Source: Pseudomonas sp. WN033 (GTDB taxonomy: Bacteria; Pseudomonadota; Gammaproteobacteria; Pseudomonadales; Pseudomonadaceae). From it: DNA of 64,000 nucleotides. The DNA is taken from the NCBI GenBank assembly GCA_002287035.1, contig NSKG01000001.1, forward strand, positions 558,001 through 622,000. Direction: 5' to 3'. The notes beneath the pieces are model-generated. The model did no database searches, was not told the origin of the DNA, and saw nothing but the letters and a program-made list of their open reading frames with translations. Positions 50,317 to 59,764 of this stretch are shown here, in pieces; positions within the stretch are counted from its first letter, which is position 1, and every line of letters starts with the position of its first letter. Position numbers and translations under genes: made by a program.

Positions 50317-51179
50317 TGCCGCTTTGAAAATATATATGCACTGGGCATTTCCGGTTGTTCCACGGAATGCACTTCAGTTATTTCTAGCTTGTACCCACAC
50401 TCACTCATTTCATTTAGTGGGAGTTCAATATAGCTGAGTTCCCCCGAATTTTTAGGTTGCGGACCAAAGCCTTCCCACACCCGATACAAAGCTCTATATT
50501 CATTCTCAATGCCATAGTCCTTACCGCAAAGATAGAACGAGCAAAGTCTCGATATTCCCTTTAGAATAAATTCGCGACCATATTTCTCCCGGATACAGCC
50601 GCTTAACTCATATAGCAATGGAATTGGAGTCCCTTCCGATTGCTCGTAGCGAAGCTTCCTGAAATTCGGGTTCGAAGCCGTTATATTGAATTTTAGTCTC
50701 ACACCGTCACAAGCAGCAAAATTTCCCCAAAACCATTCTTCTTGATCTTTCGTAAGCGACACGCCAGTGAACGATGCGTAGAATGTATTTGGCATTATCA
50801 AGTGCTTGTATTTCGGGTCTCCATTTTCATCTTCCTTGAGATACCCATTCAGATTATGCGTTTTACAGAACGTTTCGATCTCACCTTCGCTGAAGCGCTT
50901 AGCGATATTGGTGAGCCGAAAAGTTCCTGAATTCATAATGCTTTCAGCGGCATCTCTAGAGGTAAAATGATAGACACTAGCGATTTCAATGCTTGGCCAC
51001 AAATGATTCGTGATCGCGTCCGATAGTTCTGCCTCTGGTTTTACAAAATCAGAAACTGTCTTTTCTGTAATTGTGACATCCGAAAGGCAGATTTCTTTTT
51101 CAATACCATGCTTAGCAAGGACAGCATTAATATCCGCAATCATCGAATTCATCATTTCAATTCTCTGCAATGGTGTCAC
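50310..51179 (-). CDS. DUF2971-like protein, array-2 cassette 3
   Basis: A 289-residue protein starting at the GTG at 51179 after GGGAGG. SVYHFTSRDAAESIMNSGTFRLTNIAKRFSEGEIE near residues 68-102 and EEWFWGNFAACDGVRLKFNI near 152 resemble DUF2971 proteins, where 'stay in this window' motifs F.S....N and W..Y....GV.L.F occur. Members are often found in defence regions; the activity is unknown. The match is loose. Confidence 0.5.
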   Translation of the reverse strand: MTPLQRIEMMNSMIADINAVLAKHGIEKEICLSDVTITEKTVSDFVKPEAELSDAITNHLWPSIEIASVYHFTSRDAAESIMNSGTFRLTNIAKRFSEGEIETFCKTHNLNGYLKEDENGDPKYKHLIMPNTFYASFTGVSLTKDQEEWFWGNFAACDGVRLKFNITASNPNFRKLRYEQSEGTPIPLLYELSGCIREKYGREFILKGISRLCSFYLCGKDYGIENEYRALYRVWEGFGPQPKNSGELSYIELPLNEMSECGYKLEITEVHSVEQPEMPSAYIFSKRQA

Positions 51180-51194
51180 TACACCTCCCGTAGG

Positions 51195-51288
51195 ACATAA
51201 CGCCCGGCTTGGGGGCGGACTTGTAGCCGCGAAGCGGCGGAGAGGCCGCCCCAGCCCTGCAGGGGCGACAACAGCCGTTGGTTATGTT
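51195..51288 (-). other. attC site of the coiled-coil cassette
   Basis: Boundaries are ACATAACGCCC at 51195 and TGGTTATGTT near 51288. It differs from the attC at 15236-15329 at only about ten positions by eye. Confidence 0.9.
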
Positions 51289-51758
51289 TTTTCCCGGGCA
51301 CCGGTCTTCAAGTCCTTTCGGGCAATTTCAACAAGGTCTTCAAGACAACTATTAGCCGCATCCCAGTCAAGTTCTAAATACTCATACCATGAATCCGCCC
51401 TACTAGCTTCATTGGTGTCTTGACGATATTTTCGCAGTCTGTCTCTGGCCTCAGTTCCTAAGAGAAAACCGCCCATGTCGGTCGCCCGATTAATTTCTCG
51501 GTGTGCTTCAGCAGACTTTGCTCTAAGTTCTTTATCGCGTTCTTCAGGGACTTCACGCCCCTCTGTTTCTGCATCCATATGAACGTCAGTGAAAGCTTTT
51601 GAGTGATGCAGGGCTTCTATTACCTTTTCATACGCTGCCACCCTACGTTCCCACCATCGTTCCTCACGGAAACGCCTAACAGATAACTGCACAGTAATAA
51701 AAGCAGTTACACCGGCAATAATAATTCCGGCTATTATGCTTGTAATAAATTCAATCAT
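51282..51758 (-). CDS. membrane-anchored coiled-coil protein, array-2 cassette 2
   Basis: A 158-residue protein starting MIEFITSIIAGIIIAGVTAFITVQL. One membrane helix is followed by a long charged helical part rich in Arg and Glu (about 30-150). It recalls phage-defence or signalling accessory proteins of unknown role. No family is recognised. I chose the ATG at 51758 so that the membrane helix opens the protein. Confidence 0.55.
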   Translation of the reverse strand: MIEFITSIIAGIIIAGVTAFITVQLSVRRFREERWWERRVAAYEKVIEALHHSKAFTDVHMDAETEGREVPEERDKELRAKSAEAHREINRATDMGGFLLGTEARDRLRKYRQDTNEASRADSWYEYLELDWDAANSCLEDLVEIARKDLKTGAREKT

Positions 51759-51773
51759 TGCGCTTACCCAAGA

Positions 51774-51830
51774 ACATAACGCTCGCCTCAAGTGCGCGCT
51801 TGCGCGTCACTTTGAAGGCGCTTGTTAGCA
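51774..51830 (-). other. attC site of the AlbA_2 cassette
   Basis: Boundaries are ACATAACGCTCG at 51774 and TTGTTAGC near 51829. The inner arms AAGTGCGCGC and GCGCGTCACTT pair strongly in a compact site. Confidence 0.88.
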
Positions 51831-51837
51831 TTGAGAT

Positions 51838-53232
51838 TCAGGATCGAACCAAACGATATCGAAATTTAAACGGCGATGCACTTGGATCTACTGGCTCAAT
51901 CACTCCATCTTGCCGCAATTTTTGGAGTGCTTTCTTAACCTTGTTTATGTCATCTTCGCCGCTAAGCTCACGCACCATGCGGTTGGTGATTTCATCGGCA
52001 GAGTTGGCATTGAGATGCCTGACGATAACGTCTTCTATTGAGGCCAACTCCTGATGCCGAATGGTGACCAAAAAGGCGTTTTCCATCTCTTTGAATTCGG
52101 GCGGCACTAGGCCAGCTTTTTTCAGTTCGTTTCGCGCAGTATCCAATCCTTCTCCGATATCGTGATTTAGCGGATCTGGCAAGTTGTGAATCATGCGATT
52201 AATATTGGGGTTTCTCGAAAATCTATCGCTATATAAGTTTTCGACTGTCATGAACCCAGGCAACTTTCCAGGACTAGAGACTTCGATACGATTGTCGTAA
52301 ATTTTGATATGAATATCATCGTTTAAGCTGTAATCTCGATGAAGAGCAGCATTAACCAAAATTTCCTTAATAGCCTCGACCGGGTATTTCAACTTTACAA
52401 GCTTCTGGCCATCCTTAAAGGTAGCCCCTTCTAACAGTGCCTCTACCTTTTCCAAAGACTTACGTACCGCGACCTCAAGTGGGCCAGATATAGTAGTGGG
52501 CATCTCAGCGAGCTGCTCACGTTTATATTCTGAACTCGTTGTGAGTAGTCGGTATACTTTGAAGGAGCAACGGGTCGGAAGTGATGATGAAGGGGCATCG
52601 TCGAAAAGCAGAACCGCCCCAACATTCGGAACTCGCTCCCCGTTAGTTTTGGTCAGTAGTTTTTGTTTTCGCAAAAAATCTTCGGGTGTCTGTTTGCTGC
52701 CTATGCGACTTATGTATTCACTCAGATACTCGCTTTCTACCAAGTCATCCAATTCCATTCCATCCACAGCTAAACGCTCGTAAACCAACGCGCCTTTACT
52801 GTACGAGAGCTGAGTAATTCTTTCTCCCTTAATCTTTCTTTTTTCGGCGCCGATTCTTATGTAGCAGTCACCACTTGAGGTGTAGTGAACTTTTGGGCTC
52901 TTGGGAATCAAAAGACGCATGACAAGCCCCCTAGAACCAAAGTCAATCAGTTCGACATCGACGTTCTCAACTGATGGCTCTGTTTCTTCAAGCAGCGTTG
53001 GCAAAATACCGTTACATTCTTCCTGATTAAAAAAGCCGACGATTCGCTCTCCAGGCTCAGACTGATCTTCAATGCCAACAAACAGCTCGCCGCCATCGGC
53101 GTTCGCAAATGCTACGAAGCTCTGTTGTAGCTTTGCCGGATTGATGCGCTTGCTCTTCAGATCGACGAAGTGACCTTCGCCTAATGAAAGCAGCCGAGCT
53201 TCCTCGTTGTCTTCTGGTTTTCGGATTTCCAT
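51838..53232 (-). CDS. AlbA_2 / HATPase_c_4 protein, array-2 cassette 1
   Basis: A 464-residue protein after AAGGAGAATTA. An AlbA_2 (Schlafen-like) domain (about 12-135, with FVDLKSKRINPAKLQQSFVAFANADGGELFVGIED and GDCYIRIGAEKRK) is followed by an ATPase-like domain of the HATPase_c_4 kind (about 280-390: EAIKEILVNAALHRDYS, DNRIEVSSPGKLPG) and a C-terminal winged helix. Proteins of this layout are annotated as ATP-dependent DNA helicase-like regulators and often occur in defence islands. It is the first cassette after attI-like site 2. Confidence 0.75.
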   Translation of the reverse strand: MEIRKPEDNEEARLLSLGEGHFVDLKSKRINPAKLQQSFVAFANADGGELFVGIEDQSEPGERIVGFFNQEECNGILPTLLEETEPSVENVDVELIDFGSRGLVMRLLIPKSPKVHYTSSGDCYIRIGAEKRKIKGERITQLSYSKGALVYERLAVDGMELDDLVESEYLSEYISRIGSKQTPEDFLRKQKLLTKTNGERVPNVGAVLLFDDAPSSSLPTRCSFKVYRLLTTSSEYKREQLAEMPTTISGPLEVAVRKSLEKVEALLEGATFKDGQKLVKLKYPVEAIKEILVNAALHRDYSLNDDIHIKIYDNRIEVSSPGKLPGFMTVENLYSDRFSRNPNINRMIHNLPDPLNHDIGEGLDTARNELKKAGLVPPEFKEMENAFLVTIRHQELASIEDVIVRHLNANSADEITNRMVRELSGEDDINKVKKALQKLRQDGVIEPVDPSASPFKFRYRLVRS

Positions 53233-53255
53233 TAATTCTCCTTATTACTTTTGAC

Positions 53256-53314
53256 TGCTAACATTGGGATGGATCGACAGCTTTATGACCACATATCATT
53301 GGCTTCTCTATGAT
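53256..53314 (-). other. attI-like recombination site 2
   Basis: On the minus strand a GTTAGCA core (53256-53262) precedes the first cassette. The sequence from 53270 to 53314 matches 17704-17748 at 44 of 45 positions. No integrase sequence lies beyond it. Confidence 0.75.
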
Positions 53315-53349
53315 TGCGGTCCTTACCAACACAGACGAGTGAAAAAATC

Positions 53350-53529
53350 TCATGCATTCAATCCCTTAGCCAACTCCCCAAACACTACAGCGTAATCGCT
53401 TGGCTTCTCTGTTTCATGCGCGCAATCATGCCCTGGCGCACACTGGGCGCAGGGTTTTGCATGTGATTCAAGGGTGCATGGCTGGGCGAGGGCTGTTCTG
53501 CTGCGGCTTGCGTGTCCTTGCTGGGTCAT
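53350..53529 (-). CDS. small cysteine-containing protein
   Basis: A 59-residue protein, MTQQGHASRSRTALAQPCTLESHAKPCAQCAPGHDCAHETE..., with AAGGAGGTCAGC before its ATG at 53529. Four Cys and three His in the centre could bind a metal. The frame extends upstream without support. I recognise no family; the ribosome site is the best evidence that it is real. Confidence 0.55.
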   Translation of the reverse strand: MTQQGHASRSRTALAQPCTLESHAKPCAQCAPGHDCAHETEKPSDYAVVFGELAKGLNA

Positions 53530-53632
53530 GCTGACCTCCTTGTCGATAATGGTTTGAAGATAAACCGTTATCGCGTGAAGGCCAAGGGCCATTTTTTGCG
53601 GCTGAGCGCCAAAACCTGGGCAGCAGAAAAGC

Positions 53633-53666
53633 AAAACCCCGGCCAGGTAGCCCGGCCGGGGTTTTG
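53633..53666. terminator. bidirectional terminator after the acyl-CoA dehydrogenase gene
   Basis: AAAACCCCGGCC pairs with GGCCGGGGTTTT around an eight-base loop, with A- and T-runs at its ends. It lies about 20 bases after the dehydrogenase stop codon. Confidence 0.85.
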
Positions 53667-53685
53667 TTGAGGCGCTGCGCGGGGC

Positions 53686-55491
53686 TTAGTAGCCCAGAGC
53701 GAAGTCGTCCTCGGCCATGTCCATCAGGTTGTCAGCACCGGACAGGATGGCTTCAACATGCGCGCGGGTACGCGGCAGGATGCGCTGGTAGTAGAAGCGC
53801 GCAGTCTGCAGCTTGGCCTTGTAGAAGGCCGCGTCGTCAGTACCGGCAGCCAGCTTCTCAGCGGCCACGCGGGCCATGTCAGCCCAGAAGTAGGCCAGGC
53901 AGACATAACCGGAGTACATCAGGTAGTCAACCGAGGCGGCACCGACCATCTCGCGGTCTTTCATGGCGGCCATGCCGATCTTCATGGTCAGGTCTGCCCA
54001 TTCCTTGTTCAACTGAGCCAGCGGCGCAACGAACTCTTTGACCGAGTCGTTGGCTTCCTGAGCCTGGCAGAACTTGTGGACGATCTTGGTGAAGCCCTTG
54101 AGTGCTTCGCCCTGGGTCATCAGTACCTTGCGGCCGAGCAGGTCGAGAGCCTGGATGCCGGTGGTGCCTTCATACAGCATGGAGATACGGGCATCACGCA
54201 CGTTCTGTTCCATGCCCCACTCGGCGATGAAACCGTGACCGCCGTAGATCTGCACGCCGTGGTTGGCGGCTTCGAAGCCGACTTCGGTCATGAACGCCTT
54301 GGCGATCGGGGTGAGGAAGGCCAGCAACGCATCAGCGGCTTTCTTCTGCTCAGCATCCTGGCTGTTCTTGACGATATCCACCTGCTTGGCGGTGAAGTAG
54401 ACCATTGCCCGGTTGCCTTCGGCAAAGGCTTTCATGGTCAGCAGCATGCGGCGTACATCGGGGTGAACGATGATCGGGTCAGCGGCTTTCTCAGGCGCCT
54501 TGGCACCGGTCAGAGCGCGCATTTGCAGACGCTCGCGGGCATACTTGATGCCGCCCTGGAAGCCGATTTCGGCATGGGCCAGACCCTGCAGGGCGGTACC
54601 CAGACGGGCGGTGTTCATGAAGGTGAACATGGCGTTCAGGCCCTTGTTCGGCTCGCCGATCAGGAAGCCGGTGGCGCCGTCGAAGTTCATGACGCAAGTG
54701 GCGTTGCCATGGATACCCATTTTGTGTTCCAGCGAGCCGCAGGATACGCCATTGCGCTCGCCCTTCTCGCCATTGGCGTCGGGCAGGAACTTGGGAACGA
54801 TGAACAGGGAGATACCCTTGGTGCCGGCCGGTGCGTCGGGCAGGCGGGCCAGAACGATATGGACGATGTTCTCGGCCATGTCGTGCTCACCGGAAGAAAT
54901 AAAGATCTTGGTGCCGGAAACCTTGTAGCTGCCATCGGCCTGCGGCTCAGCCTTGGTGCGCAGCATGCCCAGGTCGGTACCGCAATGCGGCTCGGTCAGA
55001 CACATGGTGCCGGTCCACTGACCGGAAACCAGTTTGGTCAGGTAGACGTGCTTCTGCTCGTCGCTGCCGTGGGTGTCGATGGTGTTCATGGCGCCGTGCG
55101 ACAGGCCCGGGTACATACCCCAGGACCAGTTGGCCTGGCCAACCATTTCGCTGATCGCCAGACCCAGCGACTCGGGCAGGCCCTGACCACCGTGCTCAAC
55201 GTCATGCGCCAGGCTCGGCCAGCCGCCTTCAACGAACTGCTGATAGGCTTCCTTGAAGCCAGTCGGGGTCTTGACGCCTTCCGGACTCCAGGTGCAACCC
55301 TCGGTGTCGCCAACGCGGTTCAACGGAGCAATCACCTGCTCACAGAACTTGGCGCCCTCTTCCAGAATCGCATTGACCATATCCGGAGTGGCGTCTTCGC
55401 AACCCGGCAGACTCTGATAATGTTCTTCGTAACCCAGAAGTTCATCACGCACGAAACGGATGTCACGCAGGGGAGCCTTGTAATCTGGCAT
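53686..55491 (-). CDS. acyl-CoA dehydrogenase (large, FadE/DmdC type)
   Basis: A 601-residue FAD enzyme. [22 protein letters not shown] is the flavin-binding segment; [37 protein letters not shown] holds the C-terminal active region, followed by an extra C-terminal domain typical of large dehydrogenases including DmdC-like 3-methylmercaptopropionyl-CoA dehydrogenases. It oxidises acyl-CoA to enoyl-CoA in the cytoplasm. A PsrA-type site upstream suggests control by long-chain acyl-CoA and a role in fatty acid breakdown. Confidence 0.88.
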   Translation of the reverse strand: MPDYKAPLRDIRFVRDELLGYEEHYQSLPGCEDATPDMVNAILEEGAKFCEQVIAPLNRVGDTEGCTWSPEGVKTPTGFKEAYQQFVEGGWPSLAHDVEHGGQGLPESLGLAISEMVGQANWSWGMYPGLSHGAMNTIDTHGSDEQKHVYLTKLVSGQWTGTMCLTEPHCGTDLGMLRTKAEPQADGSYKVSGTKIFISSGEHDMAENIVHIVLARLPDAPAGTKGISLFIVPKFLPDANGEKGERNGVSCGSLEHKMGIHGNATCVMNFDGATGFLIGEPNKGLNAMFTFMNTARLGTALQGLAHAEIGFQGGIKYARERLQMRALTGAKAPEKAADPIIVHPDVRRMLLTMKAFAEGNRAMVYFTAKQVDIVKNSQDAEQKKAADALLAFLTPIAKAFMTEVGFEAANHGVQIYGGHGFIAEWGMEQNVRDARISMLYEGTTGIQALDLLGRKVLMTQGEALKGFTKIVHKFCQAQEANDSVKEFVAPLAQLNKEWADLTMKIGMAAMKDREMVGAASVDYLMYSGYVCLAYFWADMARVAAEKLAAGTDDAAFYKAKLQTARFYYQRILPRTRAHVEAILSGADNLMDMAEDDFALGY

Positions 55492-55584
55492 GGCACTTGA
55501 CCTCGACGGTTGTTACGGGATGCGACAGCCTGTGGCTGCAATTATGTTACGGGGCCTTTGAAAGCCATCTGCACAGGCAGCTTT

Positions 55585-55598
55585 CAAACGCGTGTTTG
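55585..55598 (-). promoter_or_regulatory. PsrA-type operator before the acyl-CoA dehydrogenase
   Basis: CAAAC-GCGT-GTTTG fits the known PsrA site pattern (G/C)AAAC-N2-4-GTTT(G/C), and its arms extend two more bases each way. It lies about 95 bases before the start codon. The rest of the 300-base leader holds no gene I can support. Confidence 0.7.
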
Positions 55599-55797
55599 AA
55601 ACATACGTTTACGCCAGCACACTGTCAACCCCTCGTGAATGTCCGACCATAAATAATTTGTAAATGGTGCGCGCCTGTCCCAGGACTCAGCGCCCAGCGT
55701 CAGGCCAGTGGAGCAGATCAGAGAAAAGCAGAAGGAAAACGAGAACTGCTGCGCGGAGGTATCAGCGCAGCAGCTGGGAACTCAGAAGGGTAAAAAA

Positions 55798-56106
55798 TCA
55801 GGCGGTGACATCCAGCAAGGTGCCCAGCACCTCATCGGCGGTATCGATCACCGAGGCGCCAGCTTCCACTTCACGCTGAGCCAGTTGCAGCTCAACCATA
55901 CTGTCGACCAGATTGACCGGTCGGCTGGTTTCCACTGCAGTGGTGGCCACAGGTTGAGGGTTGGCCGGCTGGGCCGGTACCGCCTGGGCTGCGGCCGGAT
56001 CGTCAGGCAGGGTCAGGCGGGCGATATCGTTCGCTGCTCCGGTCATCCGTTGCTGGCCCTGACGCACACTGTTCAGGCCAGAGGACATCACATCAAGCAT
56101 GGCCAT
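55798..56106 (-). CDS. small FlgC-like or pseudopilin-like hypothetical protein
   Basis: A 102-residue protein: MAMLDVMSSGLNSVRQGQQRM, a Pro/Ala-rich centre, and VDSMVELQLAQREVEAGASVIDTADEVLGTLLDVTA. The two end helices recall the terminal segments of flagellar rod/hook proteins (Flg_bb_rod and Flg_bbr_C), which assemble as coiled coils. Pseudomonads have such short stand-alone proteins with no fixed role. No neighbouring flagellar gene is seen. Confidence 0.55.
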   Translation of the reverse strand: MAMLDVMSSGLNSVRQGQQRMTGAANDIARLTLPDDPAAAQAVPAQPANPQPVATTAVETSRPVNLVDSMVELQLAQREVEAGASVIDTADEVLGTLLDVTA

Positions 56107-56172
56107 GGCTGGTCCTCAGGTAAATTCATGTAACCATTCAAGCACAATCGGCCAGCCATGGGTAGTTTTGCC

Positions 56173-56853
56173 TCACAGCAACGGGGTCAGATCCAGACAT
56201 TCGGCGACCCAGCGGCTATCAACCTGTTCCAGCCAGGGCACCTCGCCCAGGCACGGCGCCGGCAGCAGCTTGCGCAGGGTTTCCAGGTTTTCCTGCGGGC
56301 GGCTCATGTTCGGGTCAACCTGATTGGCCACCCAGCCAACCAGTCGCAACCCGCTGGCGGCGATTGATTCAGCGGTCAGCAGGGCGTGGTTGATACAACC
56401 CAGACGCAGCCCCACCACCATGATCACCGGCAGTTTCAGATCAACGGCCAGTTCGGCCAGAGTCTGTTCCTCATTGAGCGGCACCTTCCAGCCGCCGGCG
56501 CCTTCAACCAGGGTCAGATCGGCATTGCGGTCGAATACCTGCAAACAGGCGCCAGCCAGCAGCTCGACGCTGAGCCCGACATTTTCCTCACGGGCGGCGA
56601 TATGCGGGGCAATGGCCGACTCCAGGGTAATCGGGTTGATCAGCTCATAGGCCAGCGGCGGATAACACTCAGCCTGCAGCGTCAGCGCATCATCATTGCG
56701 CAGGCCTTCGGCGGTGCGTTCACAGCCAGCCGCGACCGGCTTGACCGCTGCGGTGGTCAGTCCTGCCTGACGGGCAGCATGCAGCAGGCCGGCGGCGATG
56801 GTAGTTTTGCCGATCTCGGTATCGGTTCCGGTTACGAAATAGCGCTTGGACAT
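56173..56853 (-). CDS. bioD: dethiobiotin synthetase
   Basis: A 226-residue P-loop enzyme: VTGTDTEIGKTTIAAGLL, KPVAAG, VEGAGGWKVPL. It closes the ureido ring of biotin from diaminopelargonate. It is the last gene of the bioF-bioH-bioC-bioD series, following bioC by one base, with AAGGAGGG before its start. Confidence 0.94.
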   Translation of the reverse strand: MSKRYFVTGTDTEIGKTTIAAGLLHAARQAGLTTAAVKPVAAGCERTAEGLRNDDALTLQAECYPPLAYELINPITLESAIAPHIAAREENVGLSVELLAGACLQVFDRNADLTLVEGAGGWKVPLNEEQTLAELAVDLKLPVIMVVGLRLGCINHALLTAESIAASGLRLVGWVANQVDPNMSRPQENLETLRKLLPAPCLGEVPWLEQVDSRWVAECLDLTPLL

Positions 56854-56854
56854 T

Positions 56855-57643
56855 TCAACCCTCCTTATACAGCTGAACCTGGGCGACGTGGTAAGTAGCG
56901 GGCAGGCCTTGAGGCTGGCGATAGCTTTCGTAAGCCTCGGTCAGGGCCCGCAAGCGCGCCCTGCCAGTCAGGCCACCGGGCCGCCCGGGGTTGATGTTGT
57001 GGGCACCCAACGCCTTGAGTTCATGGGTCAGGCCACTGAGTTGGGGGTAATGCAGCACATGGGTTTCGATGTCGCAGCTCAGGCCGGCAAAACCGGCACT
57101 GGCCAGGCAATCCCGCAGATGGGCTTCAGGCATGAAGCGATTAACGTGCACGAAGCCATCCACTGCCTGCCAGGCGGCGCGCAATTCACTCAGTGATCCT
57201 TCTACCAGTGTAGTCAACGCCAGCCGCCCACCCGGCCGCAGGGCCCGGCGTGCCTCGGCCAGGGCCTTGCCCAGATCCGGGCACCACTGCAGCGCCAGGC
57301 TGGAAAAGATCAGATCTTGGGATTCATCCCGCAGCGGCAGCGCCTCGGCATCGGCGGCGATCCAGCCATGTCCGGTCTCGCCCTGCTCGCGGGCAAAGCG
57401 CAACATGCCTTCGGCCAGATCAAGCCCGGCCACCGGCACTGAATAACGCTGGGCCAGCGCCCGGGTGAAGTAGCCGGTGCCACAACCCAGGTCGACGACG
57501 TGCTCTGGCTGCCAGGCCGCTGGCAGGCGTTCAAGCAGGTTGTGCCCGACCTGACGCTGAAAGGCCGCTGCCTGATCATAGGTGGCAGCCGCCCGCCCGA
57601 ACGAACTGGCAACCTGTTGCTTATCAATCACGGCCTCAGGCAT
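56855..57643 (-). CDS. bioC: malonyl-ACP O-methyltransferase
   Basis: A 262-residue SAM enzyme: VVDLGCGTGYFTRALA is the SAM motif, and SLALQWCPDLGKALAEARRALRPGGRLALTTL fits BioC. I chose the ATG at 57643, eight bases inside the bioH end. It masks malonyl-ACP for pimelate chain building. Confidence 0.92.
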   Translation of the reverse strand: MPEAVIDKQQVASSFGRAAATYDQAAAFQRQVGHNLLERLPAAWQPEHVVDLGCGTGYFTRALAQRYSVPVAGLDLAEGMLRFAREQGETGHGWIAADAEALPLRDESQDLIFSSLALQWCPDLGKALAEARRALRPGGRLALTTLVEGSLSELRAAWQAVDGFVHVNRFMPEAHLRDCLASAGFAGLSCDIETHVLHYPQLSGLTHELKALGAHNINPGRPGGLTGRARLRALTEAYESYRQPQGLPATYHVAQVQLYKEG

Positions 57644-58352
57644 CGCGGGCCTCGAGAAACTCGCCGATCCGGGCCGCCAGCCAGGCCGGCTGTTCCAGTG
57701 GCAGGGCATGACTGGCCTGACCATGCACAACCAGCCGCACACCCGGCGCCAGGGTCCGCAGATGATCAGCCAGAGCCCCCGGCACCAGGGCATCACGCGC
57801 AGCCAGGCAATGCAGGCTGGCTGCCGGGTTGTTTTTCAGGGCATTGCGGTGGTCAAGCACACCAAGCAGAGCCAGGGCATGCAGACGCTGCTCTTCGTCG
57901 GCCTGATCCCAGCTCAGCATGCGACTCAGGCTACGGGCCTGATCACTGCCCTGGGTCACCAGCAAGGCAAAGCGCTTGAGGGTTTTGTCCGGCTGTTGAC
58001 GAAAATCATTGAGAAAGGCCTTGAAGGTCGCGGCGGCCATGGCCTCGGGCCAGTCTTCGCGGGCAACGAAGCAGGCATTGCTGGCAATGGTCACCACCTG
58101 CGGAAAACGCTCAGGGAATCGCCGCTGCAACTGCATTGCCAGCATCCCGCCCAGCGACCAGCCAACCAGCACACCGGGTGGCAGGCGCTCGGCCAGTTCA
58201 CTCAGGTCGGTCTCCAGGCTGGACATCTGCACAGCCGGCAACTCATGCGTAGCGACCTGCCAGCCCGGCAGTTCTTCGCTCAGCGCTGCCGCCAGCGGTT
58301 GCATGCTGGCAGCGGCCTGGGCCCAGCCCGGTAACAGACTGAGATTGTTCAT
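57636..58352 (-). CDS. bioH: pimeloyl-ACP methyl ester esterase
   Basis: A 238-residue alpha/beta hydrolase: [14 protein letters not shown] has the nucleophile Ser82, VPGALADHL marks the Asp region and [12 protein letters not shown] the His. It frees pimeloyl-ACP from its methyl ester. It overlaps bioF by four bases. Confidence 0.92.
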   Translation of the reverse strand: MNNLSLLPGWAQAAASMQPLAAALSEELPGWQVATHELPAVQMSSLETDLSELAERLPPGVLVGWSLGGMLAMQLQRRFPERFPQVVTIASNACFVAREDWPEAMAAATFKAFLNDFRQQPDKTLKRFALLVTQGSDQARSLSRMLSWDQADEEQRLHALALLGVLDHRNALKNNPAASLHCLAARDALVPGALADHLRTLAPGVRLVVHGQASHALPLEQPAWLAARIGEFLEARDA

Positions 58353-59518
58353 TCGGCCTCCGGCAGTTCACGTAATGCCTGTTGCAGTGCTTCAAGCAAT
58401 TGGTTGACATCATCTTCGCTGTGCAGCGCCGACAGAGTTACCCGCAGCCGGGCGGTGCCGCGCGGTACGGTGGGCGGACGAATCGCGGTAACCAGAATGC
58501 CGCGCCGCCGCAGGGCCGCCGACAGTCCCAGCGCGCGTTCGCTACTGCCAACCAGAATCGGCTGGATCGGGGTCGGGCTATCCATCAGATTAAGCCCCAG
58601 TGCGCTGACGCCCAGGCGGAACTGGGCGATCAACTGGGCCAGGCGCTCGCGCCGCCAGTGTTCGCCCTGCAGCAACTGCAGGCTGCGCAACGTGGCGCAG
58701 GCCACTGCCGGCGGCTGGCTGGTGGTATAGATGTACGGGCGGGCAAACTGGATCAGGCTTTCGATCAGTTCCTCACTGCCGGCAACAAAGGCACCGGCGG
58801 TGCCGAACGCCTTGCCCAGGGTGCCGATCAGCACCGGCACCTGATCAACGCTCAGGCCAAAATGCTCGACGATCCCACCACCATTGCGGCCCAGGCAGCC
58901 AAAGCCGTGGGCATCGTCAACCATCACCCAGGCGCCGTGCTCGCGGGCCTTGGCGCACAGCGCCGGCAGCTCGGCCAGGTCACCGTCCATGCTGAACACG
59001 CCGTCGGTTACCACCAGCGTGTTGCCTTCGGCCTTGGCCAGACGGCTGCCGAGGCTTTCGATATCGTTGTGCAGATAGCGCGAGAAGCGCGCGCCGCTGA
59101 GCAGCCCGGCATCCAGCAACGAGGCATGATTGAGGCGGTCTTCCAGCACTGTATCGCCCTGGCCAACCAGCGCCGTGACCGTGCCCAGATTGGCCATGTA
59201 GCCGCTGGACAGCAGCAGCGCCCGTGGGCGCCCGGTGAATTCGGCCAAGGCCTCTTCCAGGGCATGATGCGGGCTGCTGTGGCCTACCACCAGATGCGAT
59301 GCACCGCCACCGACACCCCACTGCCGGGCACCTTCGGCGAAGGCTTCGATCACCGCCGGATGATTGGCCAGGCCCAGGTAGTCGTTGTTGCAGAACGCCA
59401 GCAGCGGCTGGCCGTCAACCACTACACGCACCCCCTGCGGTGATTCCAGCAACGGGCGCTGACGGTAGAGGTGGGCGGCGTGGCGTTCTGCCAGGCGCGA
59501 AGACAGATCAAAGGGCAT
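58349..59518 (-). CDS. bioF: 8-amino-7-oxononanoate synthase
   Basis: A 389-residue PLP enzyme: [23 protein letters not shown], and [12 protein letters not shown] with the PLP Lys. It joins pimeloyl-ACP and alanine in biotin synthesis. Confidence 0.95.
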   Translation of the reverse strand: MPFDLSSRLAERHAAHLYRQRPLLESPQGVRVVVDGQPLLAFCNNDYLGLANHPAVIEAFAEGARQWGVGGGASHLVVGHSSPHHALEEALAEFTGRPRALLLSSGYMANLGTVTALVGQGDTVLEDRLNHASLLDAGLLSGARFSRYLHNDIESLGSRLAKAEGNTLVVTDGVFSMDGDLAELPALCAKAREHGAWVMVDDAHGFGCLGRNGGGIVEHFGLSVDQVPVLIGTLGKAFGTAGAFVAGSEELIESLIQFARPYIYTTSQPPAVACATLRSLQLLQGEHWRRERLAQLIAQFRLGVSALGLNLMDSPTPIQPILVGSSERALGLSAALRRRGILVTAIRPPTVPRGTARLRVTLSALHSEDDVNQLLEALQQALRELPEAE

Positions 59519-59599
59519 AGTGGCTCTTCAGAAAGTGCAGGCCGTTTCAGCAGCCGTGCAAGGAAAACACTGATCAAGTTGGACCTTGCGCTTGTCGCA

Positions 59600-59696
59600 T
59601 TGTCCTACCCCTGGGCCAGGCACGCTGTGAACCCATCCCTGGGCGCTCGACGATGCCCGTCCAGGGCATCGACGGCCTGTCCCAGGGGTAGGACAA
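59600..59696. repeat. palindromic element between bioB and bioF
   Basis: Outer arms TTGTCCTACCCCTGGG (59600-59615) and its exact complement (59681-59696) enclose an inner hairpin CGATGCCC/GGGCATCG at 59651-59670. It could be a MITE or an attenuator-like structure in the bio leader. Confidence 0.75.
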
Positions 59697-59764
59697 CACG
59701 ACACTGGATGCATTGCAGTTGATCAGCGTTTCCCAACCTGATCAGTGGCCGAGGCTAAACAGCC

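Larger units (their letters stand above)
49846..53314 (-). mobile_element. integron cassette array 2 (4 cassettes, no integrase)
   Basis: Four minus-strand genes, each followed by an attC-like site, start at a second attI-like sequence. No integrase gene or remnant is present beside it. Two attC sites are close relatives of sites in the first array. The flanks are the parDE region on one side and the acyl-CoA dehydrogenase region on the other. Confidence 0.85.
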
